From contig CAYZXL010000001.1 in NCBI GenBank assembly GCA_964482435.1, positions 1-64,000 of the forward strand: a stretch of 64,000 nucleotides of DNA, written 5' to 3'. Below the pieces are notes generated by a model, which worked only from the letters and a program-made list of their open reading frames with translations, made no database searches and was not told where the DNA came from. Shown piece after piece: positions 1 through 8,741 of the stretch. Every line of letters starts with the position of its first letter. The first letter of the stretch is position 1. The DNA comes from CAYZXL01 sp964482435 (lineage in GTDB: Bacteria > Auribacterota > JABMQX01). The translations under genes were made by a program, and so were the position numbers.

Positions 1-1640
1 TCCAGCTCGACGAGGTTTGTGGTTCCCGGAGAGGGCGACGGCATGAAGTACCAATCATCCGCTCCGTCGGGATAACGACCATAGCTCACCTCGGCACGCA
101 CCTGTTCGCCATAGTTGCTCGCGTCAATGACGCGAGCCAGGTCCGCCGCCGTCAGAAAGATTTTTTCGCCAAAGGACGATAGACCAAACCCCAGTTCCTC
201 CCGGGTGAAGAGGCGATGTTCCCCCGGCTGCAATACGTCGTCGGGTATCAGGAAGCGAGCCAGGTCGTCCGCGTCGTCGCTGAGGTACATTCCGCCGATT
301 TGAACCGGTTGGTCGCTTCGGTTGTAAAGCTCAATCCAGTCGCCGGCGTCGGGGGTCGTAGTCTTGGCGAGGAACTCGTTGATGACGATTGGCTCATGAT
401 TCTTCGAGCCGGGCGTGTGGTGGCGTGTGTCTCCGTCTCCCCCCTGATCCGGGACAGGCTCGTCGCTGCCCTTGAAATATCGCCACTCTGCGCCTTCATC
501 AATCAGCACGGTCGGCACACCATTCCACGTGCCTGTGAGGCGGACGGAGATGACGAAATCACTGCTCGTGGAGCTCGTGTTAATCCCATGGATAGCCAGC
601 CAGTTGCGACCGGATACCAGGTCTTTCGCGAAGGAGGTCACGTCGAAAGAGTCGTAGACCTTAGGTGAAGGTTCGGGAGAGCGGTTGGCGCAAGTGACAT
701 TGTAAGGAATGGGAGTGCCTTGCGTCCCTCCGACGGTCGAGCTGCGGCCGATGTCTGTGCCGTTGAGATAGGCTATAAAGCCATCATCGTAGAACACCTC
801 CAGCGTCAGAGCTTCGATACCCTCCAGGCTGGCCACGTCGAATGGTGTGCGGAAGTACACCGCGGTATAGTTGTATTGCATGTCAGAAAGTTGCGTCGTG
901 ATGGTGTAATTCCCTCTGGTGGCATAACCGATGGGGGTGACTCCTCGCTCCCAATCTGAATCGTCAAAGCTCTCTTTTGTCCATTCGATGCTTGGCAGAT
1001 TCGACACCGGATCAAAGGTCGGAACCTTGAATCGTCCTTCGGCGCCGGGGGTCCCGCCAATCTTCGCGCTAATCTCCCAGCTCTCCGGCTCGCCGAGGTC
1101 GTAGAAAGGATACAAAAGCTCCAGGGAGTGCCCCGGCCCGTCGGCGCCGGCCGGCCACTGACCGCCGTCGTTGTAGCCGAACGAAAACAACCTGCCGCCA
1201 CCCTCGACGCGAAGGTCAATCCGCTCCCCAGCGTTGTCGAGAAAGCCTTCATAGGGGCCGTAAATGGGGACATTGCTCAGGTCAACGCCATGAGAGGCGT
1301 AGAAATCGCGCAGGGCGTCCGGATTGGAGGCGACCAGGAGAAACGACCGAGCAGGAATCAACGTCTCCTGCGGGAAAACGTACGATACCCCCTCCACGAA
1401 GGCATACCCCCCGATGTCGTCCGTCTCCGGCCCTTCGTTGTATAGCTCTATGTACTCCAGTGCTTCCCCGGTGTCCGGGGGATCGGCTGGAGAAAAGACC
1501 GGATGGTACATCAGCTCCGAGACAGTTAGCCCCGCTGCTCCCGCCACGAAGAGGAACGGGACGAGGACGGCAACGAGAACCCCAACAACGCGCCGGATGT
1601 TGGCGCAACAAAGGTGAAACTGGGTATGCTGAATTGTCAT
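1..1640 (-). CDS. Secreted lamin-tail-domain protein, C-terminus beyond window
   Basis: The gene starts at the ATG at 1640, preceded by an AGGAAA ribosome site, and stays open to the window edge (at least 546 residues). The N-terminus has a signal peptide, with a hydrophobic run around residues 20-38. The mature part begins with a SELMYHP motif and a lamin-tail domain (EYIELYNEG near residues 62-70). A middle region with FDDSDWERGVTPIGY looks like the beta-sandwich often found in these proteins. A second lamin-tail copy (IVINEFLAKTTTPDAGDWIE, from position 389) is in the same frame, which argues against a frameshift. Lamin-tail proteins of this build are extracellular or surface proteins in PVC-type bacteria. 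They are often linked to CotH kinase or nuclease domains, which could lie in the missing part. The exact function is unknown. Confidence 0.8.
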   Translation of the reverse strand, partial: MTIQHTQFHLCCANIRRVVGVLVAVLVPFLFVAGAAGLTVSELMYHPVFSPADPPDTGEALEYIELYNEGPETDDIGGYAFVEGVSYVFPQETLIPARSFLLVASNPDALRDFYASHGVDLSNVPIYGPYEGFLDNAGERIDLRVEGGGRLFSFGYNDGGQWPAGADGPGHSLELLYPFYDLGEPESWEISAKIGGTPGAEGRFKVPTFDPVSNLPSIEWTKESFDDSDWERGVTPIGYATRGNYTITTQLSDMQYNYTAVYFRTPFDVASLEGIEALTLEVFYDDGFIAYLNGTDIGRSSTVGGTQGTPIPYNVTCANRSPEPSPKVYDSFDVTSFAKDLVSGRNWLAIHGINTSSTSSDFVISVRLTGTWNGVPTVLIDEGAEWRYFKGSDEPVPDQGGDGDTRHHTPGSKNHEPIVINEFLAKTTTPDAGDWIELYNRSDQPVQIGGMYLSDDADDLARFLIPDDVLQPGEHRLFTREELGFGLSSFGEKIFLTAADLARVIDASNYGEQVRAEVSYGRYPDGADDWYFMPSPSPGTTNLVEL

Positions 1641-2457
1641 ATTTTCCTGCACTTTCCGGTTGTGTTGGGCCCCTGCTTGGCTTTTGTTGCAAGAAACGTG
1701 CCCCGGACCGTAATCAGTTCCGCGATATGACCTTGGGCAGGATGCCGCCATCCTTCGGCCATCGAAGCGGCGTTGGGAGGCGGTTACGGGGCAGAAGGCC
1801 TTCAGTTATGAGTGGCCCTTACTGTCGGAAGCCAACAGCTTCAATATAATTATCGCACTCTGGAGGGATTGCCGCAACAGGCAGCCCGCGTGCGGGTGCG
1901 GCTGTGGTCCAGGGGTATCGTGGCTCCGTTGCTCGCAAAACCCGCTCCGTCTCCAGCCGCGTCGTATTCCGCCCTTGCAGGGCTTGGTGCTCTGGTTCAT
2001 ACGTTCCGTTATGTCTTGTCGCACAGCATTGCCGGTCTTTTCTCGCCAATACGCCAAGATGCCTCTCTCATCCCCAGCCAGTCCATCATGAACTTCGTTC
2101 ACCCGGAGACCACGGAAATGCTCCTATCGATGGTCTTTTTTCTCGCCAAGACGCTAAGACGCCAAGAATTCACGGGGCTTGCTCCTTTGCGTCCTTCCCG
2201 CCTTCGGCGGGAGAAAGAGTTCCCGTCCAAATGGCGACCGCGTGGCGCTCATTTTCACGGCAGTTGTCGGCAAGTTTCTCTTGCTTTGGGAAAAGATTTC
2301 GCATTTAATGATTAAGGTTGTGAGTTCGCAGATTACGTGGGCGGAATTGGCTCGGCTCGGGGTCATTTCTCAGGTGACTCCAGACTCGTGCCATTTCAGA
2401 AGGCGAGCGTCGCCTTATGGATCACTGGTCGTGAACCGTCAGACCTGGGATGAGACG
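1641..2457. other. Long divergent intergenic region with a dispersed repeat
   Basis: This 817-base stretch separates the leftward lamin-tail gene from the rightward bamD gene and shows no convincing gene. At 2086-2215 it holds a repeat that begins with a CACCCGGAGACC segment and continues with CTCGCCAAGACGC and CTAAGACGCCAAG. A related copy lies at 16373-16525. The promoters for both flanking genes must lie here; TTGCTT near 2279 followed 18 bases later by an AT-rich hexamer is a weak candidate for bamD. Confidence 0.5.
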
Positions 2458-3525
2458 ATGAAAAGGACGTGTCCTCTGGTGCTTTTGTTGTCAGCGGTTC
2501 TGGGGTGGCTGTTGCTGCCCAGGGTTTCATCCGGTGCATGGATCTGGACGAGAGACACGGGCAGGTTCCGAAACGTCAAGGACGTCACCAAGGAGAATGC
2601 CAGGCAGCAGTTTCAGTACGCGGAAAGCCTCGAGAAGAAGGGAGACTACAAGGGCGCCATCGGTGAATACAAGGACACGGTCAAGTATTTTCCTGCATCC
2701 CCGGAAGCGGCGACGGCGAAGTTCAGAACGGGGGTTTGCTACGAGGAACTGAAGAGGTACGACAAGGCTTTCAAGGTTTATCAGGAGGTGCTCGAGAAGT
2801 ATCCTTCTTTTCCGCAGCCGGAAGAAGTCCTCCGACGACAATTCGCCATTGCAAGAGAATACTACGAAGGGAAGAGGAGACCTCTGTGGCTCGTCAAGCT
2901 GAAGCTGTTCAGGGCAAGGGGCGCTGCCATCGAGTATTTCAACAAGATAGTGACCACCGCTCCTTACAGCGACCTGGCGGTGGAGGCGAAGCTTAACGCC
3001 GCGGAACTCCAGCAAAGAAAGAAGCAGTTCGACCAGGCGGTCGAGAGCTATCAATACATAATGGAGAACTATCCGAAAACCTCGGCGGCGGAGACCGCTT
3101 CGTTTCAGAGCGGGATTTGCCACTACGACAAGGCGCTGCGGGCGCGCTACGACGAGAGGTCTATAGCGCTTGCAAACACGAATTTCAGGGGCTACCTCGA
3201 GAAATACCCGGAGGGCAAGTACGCTAAAGAGGCGCGGCAAAAGCTGATGTCGCTTGATGAGAAGACCGCCAGCGGAGCTTTCGAGGTGGGCCATTTCTAT
3301 GAGAAGAAGAAGGCATACCGCAGCGCGTTGATGTATTACAGCGAGGTTCTCCAGCGGCATCCTCTGTCCGCCTGGGCAGTCAAGGCAGAAGAGAGAATCA
3401 AGGCCCTCGAGAAGCGAGGCGTTCTCGCGGAAAAGCCACCGGCAGCCGCCTCCCGTGCAGAGGCCGAGGCTGTTGAACAAACCGGCACCGGGGAAACACC
3501 AAATGTCGTCGTACCATCCGATTAG
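2458..3525 (+). CDS. bamD: BamD-like outer membrane assembly TPR protein
   Basis: This 355-residue protein is a tetratricopeptide-repeat protein of the BamD type, a periplasmic part of the complex that folds beta-barrel proteins into the outer membrane. The start is the ATG at 2458, which gives a clean signal peptide (residues 1-26, ending VSSG). After it come the AWIWTRDTGRF lead-in common in BamD relatives and about five TPR units (for example GDYKGAIGEYKDTVKYFP). E. coli BamD is about 245 residues; this one has extra C-terminal repeats and no lipobox cysteine, so it is probably soluble or held by partners. It lies 13 bases before an LptE-like gene and then holA, so it probably heads an envelope and housekeeping operon. 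Confidence 0.75.
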   Translation: MKRTCPLVLLLSAVLGWLLLPRVSSGAWIWTRDTGRFRNVKDVTKENARQQFQYAESLEKKGDYKGAIGEYKDTVKYFPASPEAATAKFRTGVCYEELKRYDKAFKVYQEVLEKYPSFPQPEEVLRRQFAIAREYYEGKRRPLWLVKLKLFRARGAAIEYFNKIVTTAPYSDLAVEAKLNAAELQQRKKQFDQAVESYQYIMENYPKTSAAETASFQSGICHYDKALRARYDERSIALANTNFRGYLEKYPEGKYAKEARQKLMSLDEKTASGAFEVGHFYEKKKAYRSALMYYSEVLQRHPLSAWAVKAEERIKALEKRGVLAEKPPAAASRAEAEAVEQTGTGETPNVVVPSD

Positions 3526-3538
3526 CGAGGAGAGACTG

Positions 3539-4048
3539 GTGAACGTCTTTTGGCGTCGCAGGCGGTTGGTTGGGATTCTGACCGTGTGCCTTGCGCTTGC
3601 GGGGTGCGCGGGTTATCGGGTTGGCACGCTCTTGCCGGAGCGGTACAAGACAATCAGCGTCCCGATGTTCAAGAATGCGACGAATCAGCCGAACATTGAG
3701 CCCCTGGCGACAAATGCCGTCATCGAGCAGCTCAACGTGGACAGGACCCTTCGGGTTGTTGACCAGGACCCTGACCTCCTTTTAGAGTGCGCCATCGCTG
3801 GCTACACGCGGACTGCCATCCGGTACGCGAAAGGCGTCCGTCCTCAGGAGTACCGCCTGACGGTGACTGTCTCGGCGACGCTGACCGACGTTCGCGAGCG
3901 AAAGCCTGTCTGGGCCAACAGACCTATCAGCGGGAATTACGAATTTCCGGTTGGGGGAGACCTTTATTCCTCCGAACGAGCGGCTCTCCCGATGGTGATG
4001 GAGGATTTGGCCCACGACATCGTCGAGGCGGTCGTAGAGGGGTGGTAA
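3539..4048 (+). CDS. lptE: LptE-family LPS-assembly lipoprotein
   Basis: The 169-residue protein resembles LptE, the outer-membrane lipoprotein that plugs LptD and helps insert lipopolysaccharide. I choose the GTG at 3539 because a strong GAGGAGAG site lies four bases upstream and the resulting N-terminus (RRRR, hydrophobic run, LALAGC) is a textbook lipoprotein signal with the cysteine near residue 23. An ATG at 3503 would overlap bamD and bury that signal. The body has the family pattern: GYRVGTLLPERYKTISVPMF, then NIEPLATNAVIEQL and LRVVDQDPDLLL. The lptE-holA order is also conserved in E. coli, which supports the call. Confidence 0.78.
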   Translation: MNVFWRRRRLVGILTVCLALAGCAGYRVGTLLPERYKTISVPMFKNATNQPNIEPLATNAVIEQLNVDRTLRVVDQDPDLLLECAIAGYTRTAIRYAKGVRPQEYRLTVTVSATLTDVRERKPVWANRPISGNYEFPVGGDLYSSERAALPMVMEDLAHDIVEAVVEGW

Positions 4049-4103
4049 ATCCCGCAGGGGCGCCGCCCGCGAAATTCTTTCGTTTCCACGAGAACTTGCT
4101 GCC

Positions 4104-5111
4104 ATGAGGTTCCAGGATTTCAGGTCGTGCCTCTCGTCCCTTGAGCCGACGGGCACATATCTCCTCTGGGGGAACGAGGCGTTCCTCATTGACGCCATCC
4201 TCTTAAAACTGAAAGACCTCCTCTTCGGAAAAACCGAAGCCCGCACGACGAACTGCGTGGTTCTGTATGCGGCCGATTGTCGGGCTTCCGAGGCGGTGGC
4301 GGCTGCTTCGACTCTTCCTTTCTTCGGGCAAAAATCCCTTGTGGTAGTCCACGACATTTCCGAATTCCAGAGGTCGGACATCGGGGTCATTCACGATTAC
4401 CTGTTGAAGCAGACCCCTGCGGCGGTTTTCGTCTTGACCGATACCACACGCCCTCCATACCCTATGCCCCAGCATCCGGCCATTCCCAAAGGAAAGGCGC
4501 GCGTTATCGAGGTCTCATCGCCGCCGGATTGGGATTTTGACAAGTGGGTGGATTTTTTGCTTTCGAGGGAGAAGAAGAGGATTTCGCGGGAGGCGCTTGA
4601 GGGCCTGCGCGAGAACGTCGGGAATGACGTCACCAACCTCGCCATGGAAATTGAGAAGCTCGTTTGCATGGCGGGCGACCAGCCCGAAATCACCGAGTCC
4701 CATACGGAGGCACTCCTCGGAAGGAGCAGGGCGGAAACCGAGTTCGCCCTCGCCGACGCCGTCGCTTCCGGGGATAGAACTCGTGCCCTGACGATTTTTT
4801 CCGACCTGATGCGGGAAGGAAGCAAAATTCCCCGGATGACCGCGCTCATCCGCTCGCAATTAGAGAAAATATGGCAGGCGAAGGAAATGCTGCGGGAAGG
4901 TCGGCAAGGCGAAGAGGTTTGCAGAGAGCTGAGGGTCTTCGGGAAGCGGATGCCCGAATTCCTGAGCACAGTCAGCAGATTTCAGACTGAGGACCTTCGA
5001 AGGGCGCTCCGGCTGATTCTCCACGCGGACCTGCGCGCTCGAACCGTGAAGCTGGACGAGCGAACAATCATGGAGACGCTTCTTCTGGCACTCTGCGGCC
5101 AACCGCAGTAA
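4104..5111 (+). CDS. holA: DNA polymerase III subunit delta
   Basis: This 335-residue protein matches HolA, the delta subunit of the clamp loader that opens the beta sliding clamp at primed DNA. The N-terminal part contains the typical YLLWGNEAFLID motif, followed by the AAA+-like domain with degenerate nucleotide-binding motifs. The middle segment LRENVGNDVTNLAMEIEKLV and the C-terminal collar helices (LIRSQLEKIWQAKEML) are also family features. The length is typical (about 340). The gene starts 55 bases after lptE and is probably cotranscribed with it. It converges on rpsT, a neighbour of holA in many bacteria. Confidence 0.88.
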   Translation: MRFQDFRSCLSSLEPTGTYLLWGNEAFLIDAILLKLKDLLFGKTEARTTNCVVLYAADCRASEAVAAASTLPFFGQKSLVVVHDISEFQRSDIGVIHDYLLKQTPAAVFVLTDTTRPPYPMPQHPAIPKGKARVIEVSSPPDWDFDKWVDFLLSREKKRISREALEGLRENVGNDVTNLAMEIEKLVCMAGDQPEITESHTEALLGRSRAETEFALADAVASGDRTRALTIFSDLMREGSKIPRMTALIRSQLEKIWQAKEMLREGRQGEEVCRELRVFGKRMPEFLSTVSRFQTEDLRRALRLILHADLRARTVKLDERTIMETLLLALCGQPQ

Positions 5112-5162
5112 GCGTTGCCCAGGACTCGCCCTCTGAAAGGTCCCCTCGAACAGACACCCCCA

Positions 5163-5453
5163 TCAACCCTGGGCGCCCGCGGCCGCGGAGCTTACCAAAT
5201 CGTTCACCTTCATAGTCAGGCGAGATTTCTGGCGCGCGGCTGTGCCCGCTCTGTAGATGCCCTTTTTCACGCCCTTGTCGTAAAGCGAGACGACCGTCCG
5301 CAAAAGATTCTGAGAATCCTCCTTCTTCTTATCGGCTACTGCACGAAGCAGCTTCCGATGGAAGGACCTCAGCTTCGACTTGAAAGCGGCGTTGCACAGT
5401 CTTTTCTTGACGTTCTGCCTGACCCTTTTTTTCGCTGAGCTTGTAACCGGCAC
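5163..5453 (-). CDS. rpsT: 30S ribosomal protein S20
   Basis: The 96-residue, lysine- and arginine-rich helical protein is ribosomal protein S20, which binds 16S rRNA early in small-subunit assembly. Family features include SSAKKRVRQNVKKRLCN at the N-terminus and the late segment GIYRAGTAARQKSRLTMKVN. The start is a GTG at 5453, with a perfect AAGGAGG site ten bases upstream. A weak promoter-like pair (TTGACA at 5594-5589 and TACATG at 5570-5565, leftward) lies upstream. The gene is convergent with holA. Confidence 0.93.
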   Translation of the reverse strand: MPVTSSAKKRVRQNVKKRLCNAAFKSKLRSFHRKLLRAVADKKKEDSQNLLRTVVSLYDKGVKKGIYRAGTAARQKSRLTMKVNDLVSSAAAGAQG

Positions 5454-5629
5454 TTACTTTCAACCTCCTTGACTGTTATTCGACCATGTTCGACGGCATT
5501 CTCCGGCGTTTAAGCCTTCCACCGCCTATCTTCTCGGCCCCGTCTTTCATGAGAAAGCGTGAATCATGTACCAAAAACCCGTGCCTAATGTCAAAGATTT
5601 TCAAGGGTGAATGGCTGCCAGCGGCGGAA

Positions 5630-7924
5630 TCATAGTCTGCGCAGGCACACGACGGGCTCTCGGGCAAGCATCTCCCGCAAGATGGAAAAGTCCGGCAGGT
5701 TCAGCGCCCGGCCTATGGACGTGTCAATGCTTATCCGGACCGGGTCCTGGGCCATGTCCGGGAATGGCTGAAGCGCCATCTCGGAAAGCTTGTCGTAGGC
5801 CGCGGCGATGGCGCTTAGCCGCGTGGGAGACACAGCCGAGAGGTCGAGGACAGGCATTGCCGCCAGCGTGGGCTTCTTGAACTTGACCCATGCTCCCTGA
5901 GTTTCGACCCGGTGGAGAATCAATAACACCAGCCCCAGGGTTGAGTTCAGCCAAAGGACCACCGCCTTCTCAGCACGGACACCCCTGAGGCCCCCCGAAA
6001 ATAAAAAAGGCCACCACGTGCTCGAAAGGACGGGGCGAGAGACGCGGACAGCCGCAAGCCTCTGAGTGTTAAGTCTTAGCCTTTCTGCCACCAGGACCCG
6101 CCCTGCCAGTGGCCACAAGTCCTCGACCTTGCGCAGGGAACGCCCCTTCTTCGCCTTTGGCAGGGGGGAGATGTGCTGGTTCGGACTCTGAGCCATGGTG
6201 AGAACCCGCTCGGCATCATGTCCCCAGAAAGCCGCGTACGCTGTGGGCGCCGGGCTGAGGCGAAAGCCGTCGTGAATGTCGCGTGCGTCCGGTCCTAAAG
6301 ATCCGATTTCGCCCAGCGGGCGCATTGGCAGCGATTTCACCTTCCCGTGCCCCGGCAGCCACAAGGTTCCTTCCATAAGATGGCATGCCGCACGGACAAG
6401 GTCACATTGGGCGAATGCGCACGGCAGAAGCCAGCTTCCCCGCGGCTTCAGCTCTGTCCAGGGAAGGGCGATGGCCTCCCCCATCTTCTTATCTCCCATC
6501 GAAAGCTCGAGAGCGCCCTGTCCCTGCCTGATGTCCGGCGGTAAGTTTATCGCGAGGGAACGTGCAATGGCCAAAGACTCAAATGATGTTGAGGGATTCC
6601 GCCAGAGGTTCACCCCCACGACCTTCTGGTTCTCTTCGGAGGCGGCGATGTTGAGCTTCTGAGCTACGACAAGGACTTCGCTGAGGTTAGTGTTCTCCGA
6701 GAAGTTCCAGCGGTGCGAATCGTGGCTCGCGACGATGTACTCCACCCTGTACTTCTCGGACAAAAGGCTCCGCGTTCTCCCCCAGGCGACCCCCGACAGA
6801 AGGGCTTTCGGCAGAACCAGCGCAATGCGCCCTCCGCGCTTGACGCACGTGTCGGCGACGGCGGCGAATACCGACCCAAGACCTGCCGTAACGCTGGCCG
6901 GGACATCGTGCTTTTGCATCAGCCTCTTGAGGTCCCTCTGCATTTGCACCCGCTCATTTTCAGGCACGGAACCGAAAAGGAGGTTTCCTCCGACGCTGCG
7001 GGTGAAGGGGGGATTCATGACGCACAGGTCAAGGTCTGGCAGAGGCGCTGCTAACACGTTCCGGTTGGCGTTGGCCTCCATTCGCTGGGCCGTCGGAATT
7101 GCCCCAAATAGATCCTGCTCCATGTGCACGCTCTTGCCCCGGAGGAACTCGATGCTGCCCAGGCGCCGCTGAGCGCCGCCCAGGGGGAGGTTGAACAAGT
7201 TCATCTTCCTGAAGCCCACGTGTGGCACTCTAAGAGCAAGCGTGGAGGCTGTGAGGTGGGTCGCCGAGGGAACAACGTCGTATCCGTAGAACACGTCCTC
7301 CGCCAGGACCTTGTGCAACGCGTTAATGTCAACGCGGGCGCCTTCTTTTGCGGAGTGACTTACGTAATTGTCGGTCAATGAGTGGGCCGCCGCCATCAGA
7401 AGGGTCCCCGTGCCGCATGCGAGGTCGGCGATTCGCAGTTTGCGGACTTCCTCCAGGTCATGCCATTTCGTCGGCCACGCATCCGGGCGAAGTGCGAGTT
7501 TCAACAGGAGCGTTGCCGCCGGGACCCCCGTGTAATAGGTTCCGAGATATTTCGCTTCCGCAAGAAGGCGATGATAGACTCTCCCCATGAGGTCGTGGCG
7601 CAGGGCCGCCTTCATTTTCACGACTTGTTCGGCTGTTCGCCCCAGGTTCTCCACTGCCCGGATGATGTATGGATTCATGGTCAGGCTCAGGATGACCTCC
7701 CGAGCCAGGTGGAAAATGGGCTGGTAGTTGATCTCCTTGATGATGAATTGCCAGTGGCTTGCGAAGGCATCGAGGAGTAGTGTCTCTGGCAGAATTTTGC
7801 TAAGCGGGAGAACTCGCCGGTCGTGCTCCGCGAGTATCTCCTGGAAGATCATGGCGTTGGCCAGGACAAGGCCGCTTATGCGGCCGATCGCGTTTTTTTG
7901 CGCAGTGGAGAACCCGTTAGTCAA
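5630..7924 (-). CDS. N6-adenine DNA methyltransferase, restriction-modification type
   Basis: This 764-residue protein has the two signatures of a gamma-class N6-adenine methyltransferase: the S-adenosylmethionine-binding motif IADLACGTG (residues 165-173) and the catalytic motif NPPF (304-307, in CVMNPPFTRS). A helical N-terminal region of about 125 residues precedes the motif YYTGVPAA and the catalytic domain. About 400 residues follow, probably a target-recognition region as in large type I or type IIG-like enzymes. The start is taken as the TTG at 7924, eight bases after GAGGAG and sharing the sequence TTGA with the stop codon of the gene upstream, so the two are translationally coupled. 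No helicase or specificity subunit is adjacent. The modified sequence cannot be predicted. Confidence 0.75.
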   Translation of the reverse strand: MTNGFSTAQKNAIGRISGLVLANAMIFQEILAEHDRRVLPLSKILPETLLLDAFASHWQFIIKEINYQPIFHLAREVILSLTMNPYIIRAVENLGRTAEQVVKMKAALRHDLMGRVYHRLLAEAKYLGTYYTGVPAATLLLKLALRPDAWPTKWHDLEEVRKLRIADLACGTGTLLMAAAHSLTDNYVSHSAKEGARVDINALHKVLAEDVFYGYDVVPSATHLTASTLALRVPHVGFRKMNLFNLPLGGAQRRLGSIEFLRGKSVHMEQDLFGAIPTAQRMEANANRNVLAAPLPDLDLCVMNPPFTRSVGGNLLFGSVPENERVQMQRDLKRLMQKHDVPASVTAGLGSVFAAVADTCVKRGGRIALVLPKALLSGVAWGRTRSLLSEKYRVEYIVASHDSHRWNFSENTNLSEVLVVAQKLNIAASEENQKVVGVNLWRNPSTSFESLAIARSLAINLPPDIRQGQGALELSMGDKKMGEAIALPWTELKPRGSWLLPCAFAQCDLVRAACHLMEGTLWLPGHGKVKSLPMRPLGEIGSLGPDARDIHDGFRLSPAPTAYAAFWGHDAERVLTMAQSPNQHISPLPKAKKGRSLRKVEDLWPLAGRVLVAERLRLNTQRLAAVRVSRPVLSSTWWPFLFSGGLRGVRAEKAVVLWLNSTLGLVLLILHRVETQGAWVKFKKPTLAAMPVLDLSAVSPTRLSAIAAAYDKLSEMALQPFPDMAQDPVRISIDTSIGRALNLPDFSILREMLAREPVVCLRRL

Positions 7925-8517
7925 TCGAGTGGCTCCTCAGATGCTCGCTGCTTCTCTGGGAGCGCTCGGATGCCCAGAGCCTCTGCAATCCTACCGAAAG
8001 CCCCCGGTTTGATTGTTACGACCGACGCGAATCTCTCCACGCCGGCGTCCAGAACGGCCGCGGCGCGCCCCACGATGTCTTCGTGGATGAGTTGCTCGAA
8101 GGTCTGCCGAAGGGTGCTCTCAAGGTAATCCACGTTTCCCTTACTGAAGCCGCCCTCCTCCGACTCAGTCATGATTGCGATACGGAGTTCACATGACGCG
8201 AGCCGGGACTTCAGGTCTGCGAACGCCGCCTCGCGCAGTTCTGCGGGATAGATCGCAGCGACTCCAACGTGCGCGATACCCTCTTCAACACGCCTGCGAG
8301 TGGAGGCGAGGGCGCGCTCCTCCGCGCCAGGCCGGTCGGCGACTTCGCCTTCTACTACGAGGCGAAGGCCGAAGAAGTCAACTATGATGTCCGGCGCCCT
8401 CCATCCTTGCTCCAGAACGCCCCTGATTATGCTTTCGGGGGTGGATACGACGCCGCGCTCGTGCAGCAACTGTACAAGCAGAACATTGAAAACCTCTTGT
8501 CGGTATGCGTCCGTCAT
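7921..8517 (-). CDS. Putative nuclease-like partner of the adjacent methyltransferase
   Basis: I do not recognise a named family. The 198-residue protein starts at the ATG at 8517 behind GAGAGGTGAG. It contains PD at residues 43-44 followed by a hydrophobic strand and E-G-E at residues 56-58 (PDIIVDFFGLRLVVEGEV). This spacing fits a PD-(D/E)xK nuclease core in the E-x-E variant known from BamHI; that reading is inference. Its end overlaps the methyltransferase start by four bases, so the products are probably made in fixed ratio as a restriction-modification or related defence pair. The remaining sequence is helical, with no membrane segment or signal peptide. It could instead be a non-catalytic methyltransferase subunit. 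Confidence 0.5.
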   Translation of the reverse strand: MTDAYRQEVFNVLLVQLLHERGVVSTPESIIRGVLEQGWRAPDIIVDFFGLRLVVEGEVADRPGAEERALASTRRRVEEGIAHVGVAAIYPAELREAAFADLKSRLASCELRIAIMTESEEGGFSKGNVDYLESTLRQTFEQLIHEDIVGRAAAVLDAGVERFASVVTIKPGAFGRIAEALGIRALPEKQRASEEPLD

Positions 8518-8741
8518 CTCACCTCTCGCTCCAGACCCGGAATCACCACCTGCCTCCATGCCGTTTCCCCATCCAAAAGCGCGCCGTACATCCCCGGGCC
8601 GCCGAGCAAAAACCCACCTTCACAACCTGATTGTACGAAGCGTAGGGCACCACCGTCCAGCGGAAAAGCACCGCACCCGCGAAGCGGTTCCCCCAGCGTA
8701 AGTCAGGTCTCGCGCGTATGTGCCGTAAAACCCAACCGATG

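Noticed and set aside
1812..2315. Possible small gene in the gap before bamD
   Set aside because: The frame runs through a dispersed repeat and has no ribosome site or family pattern.
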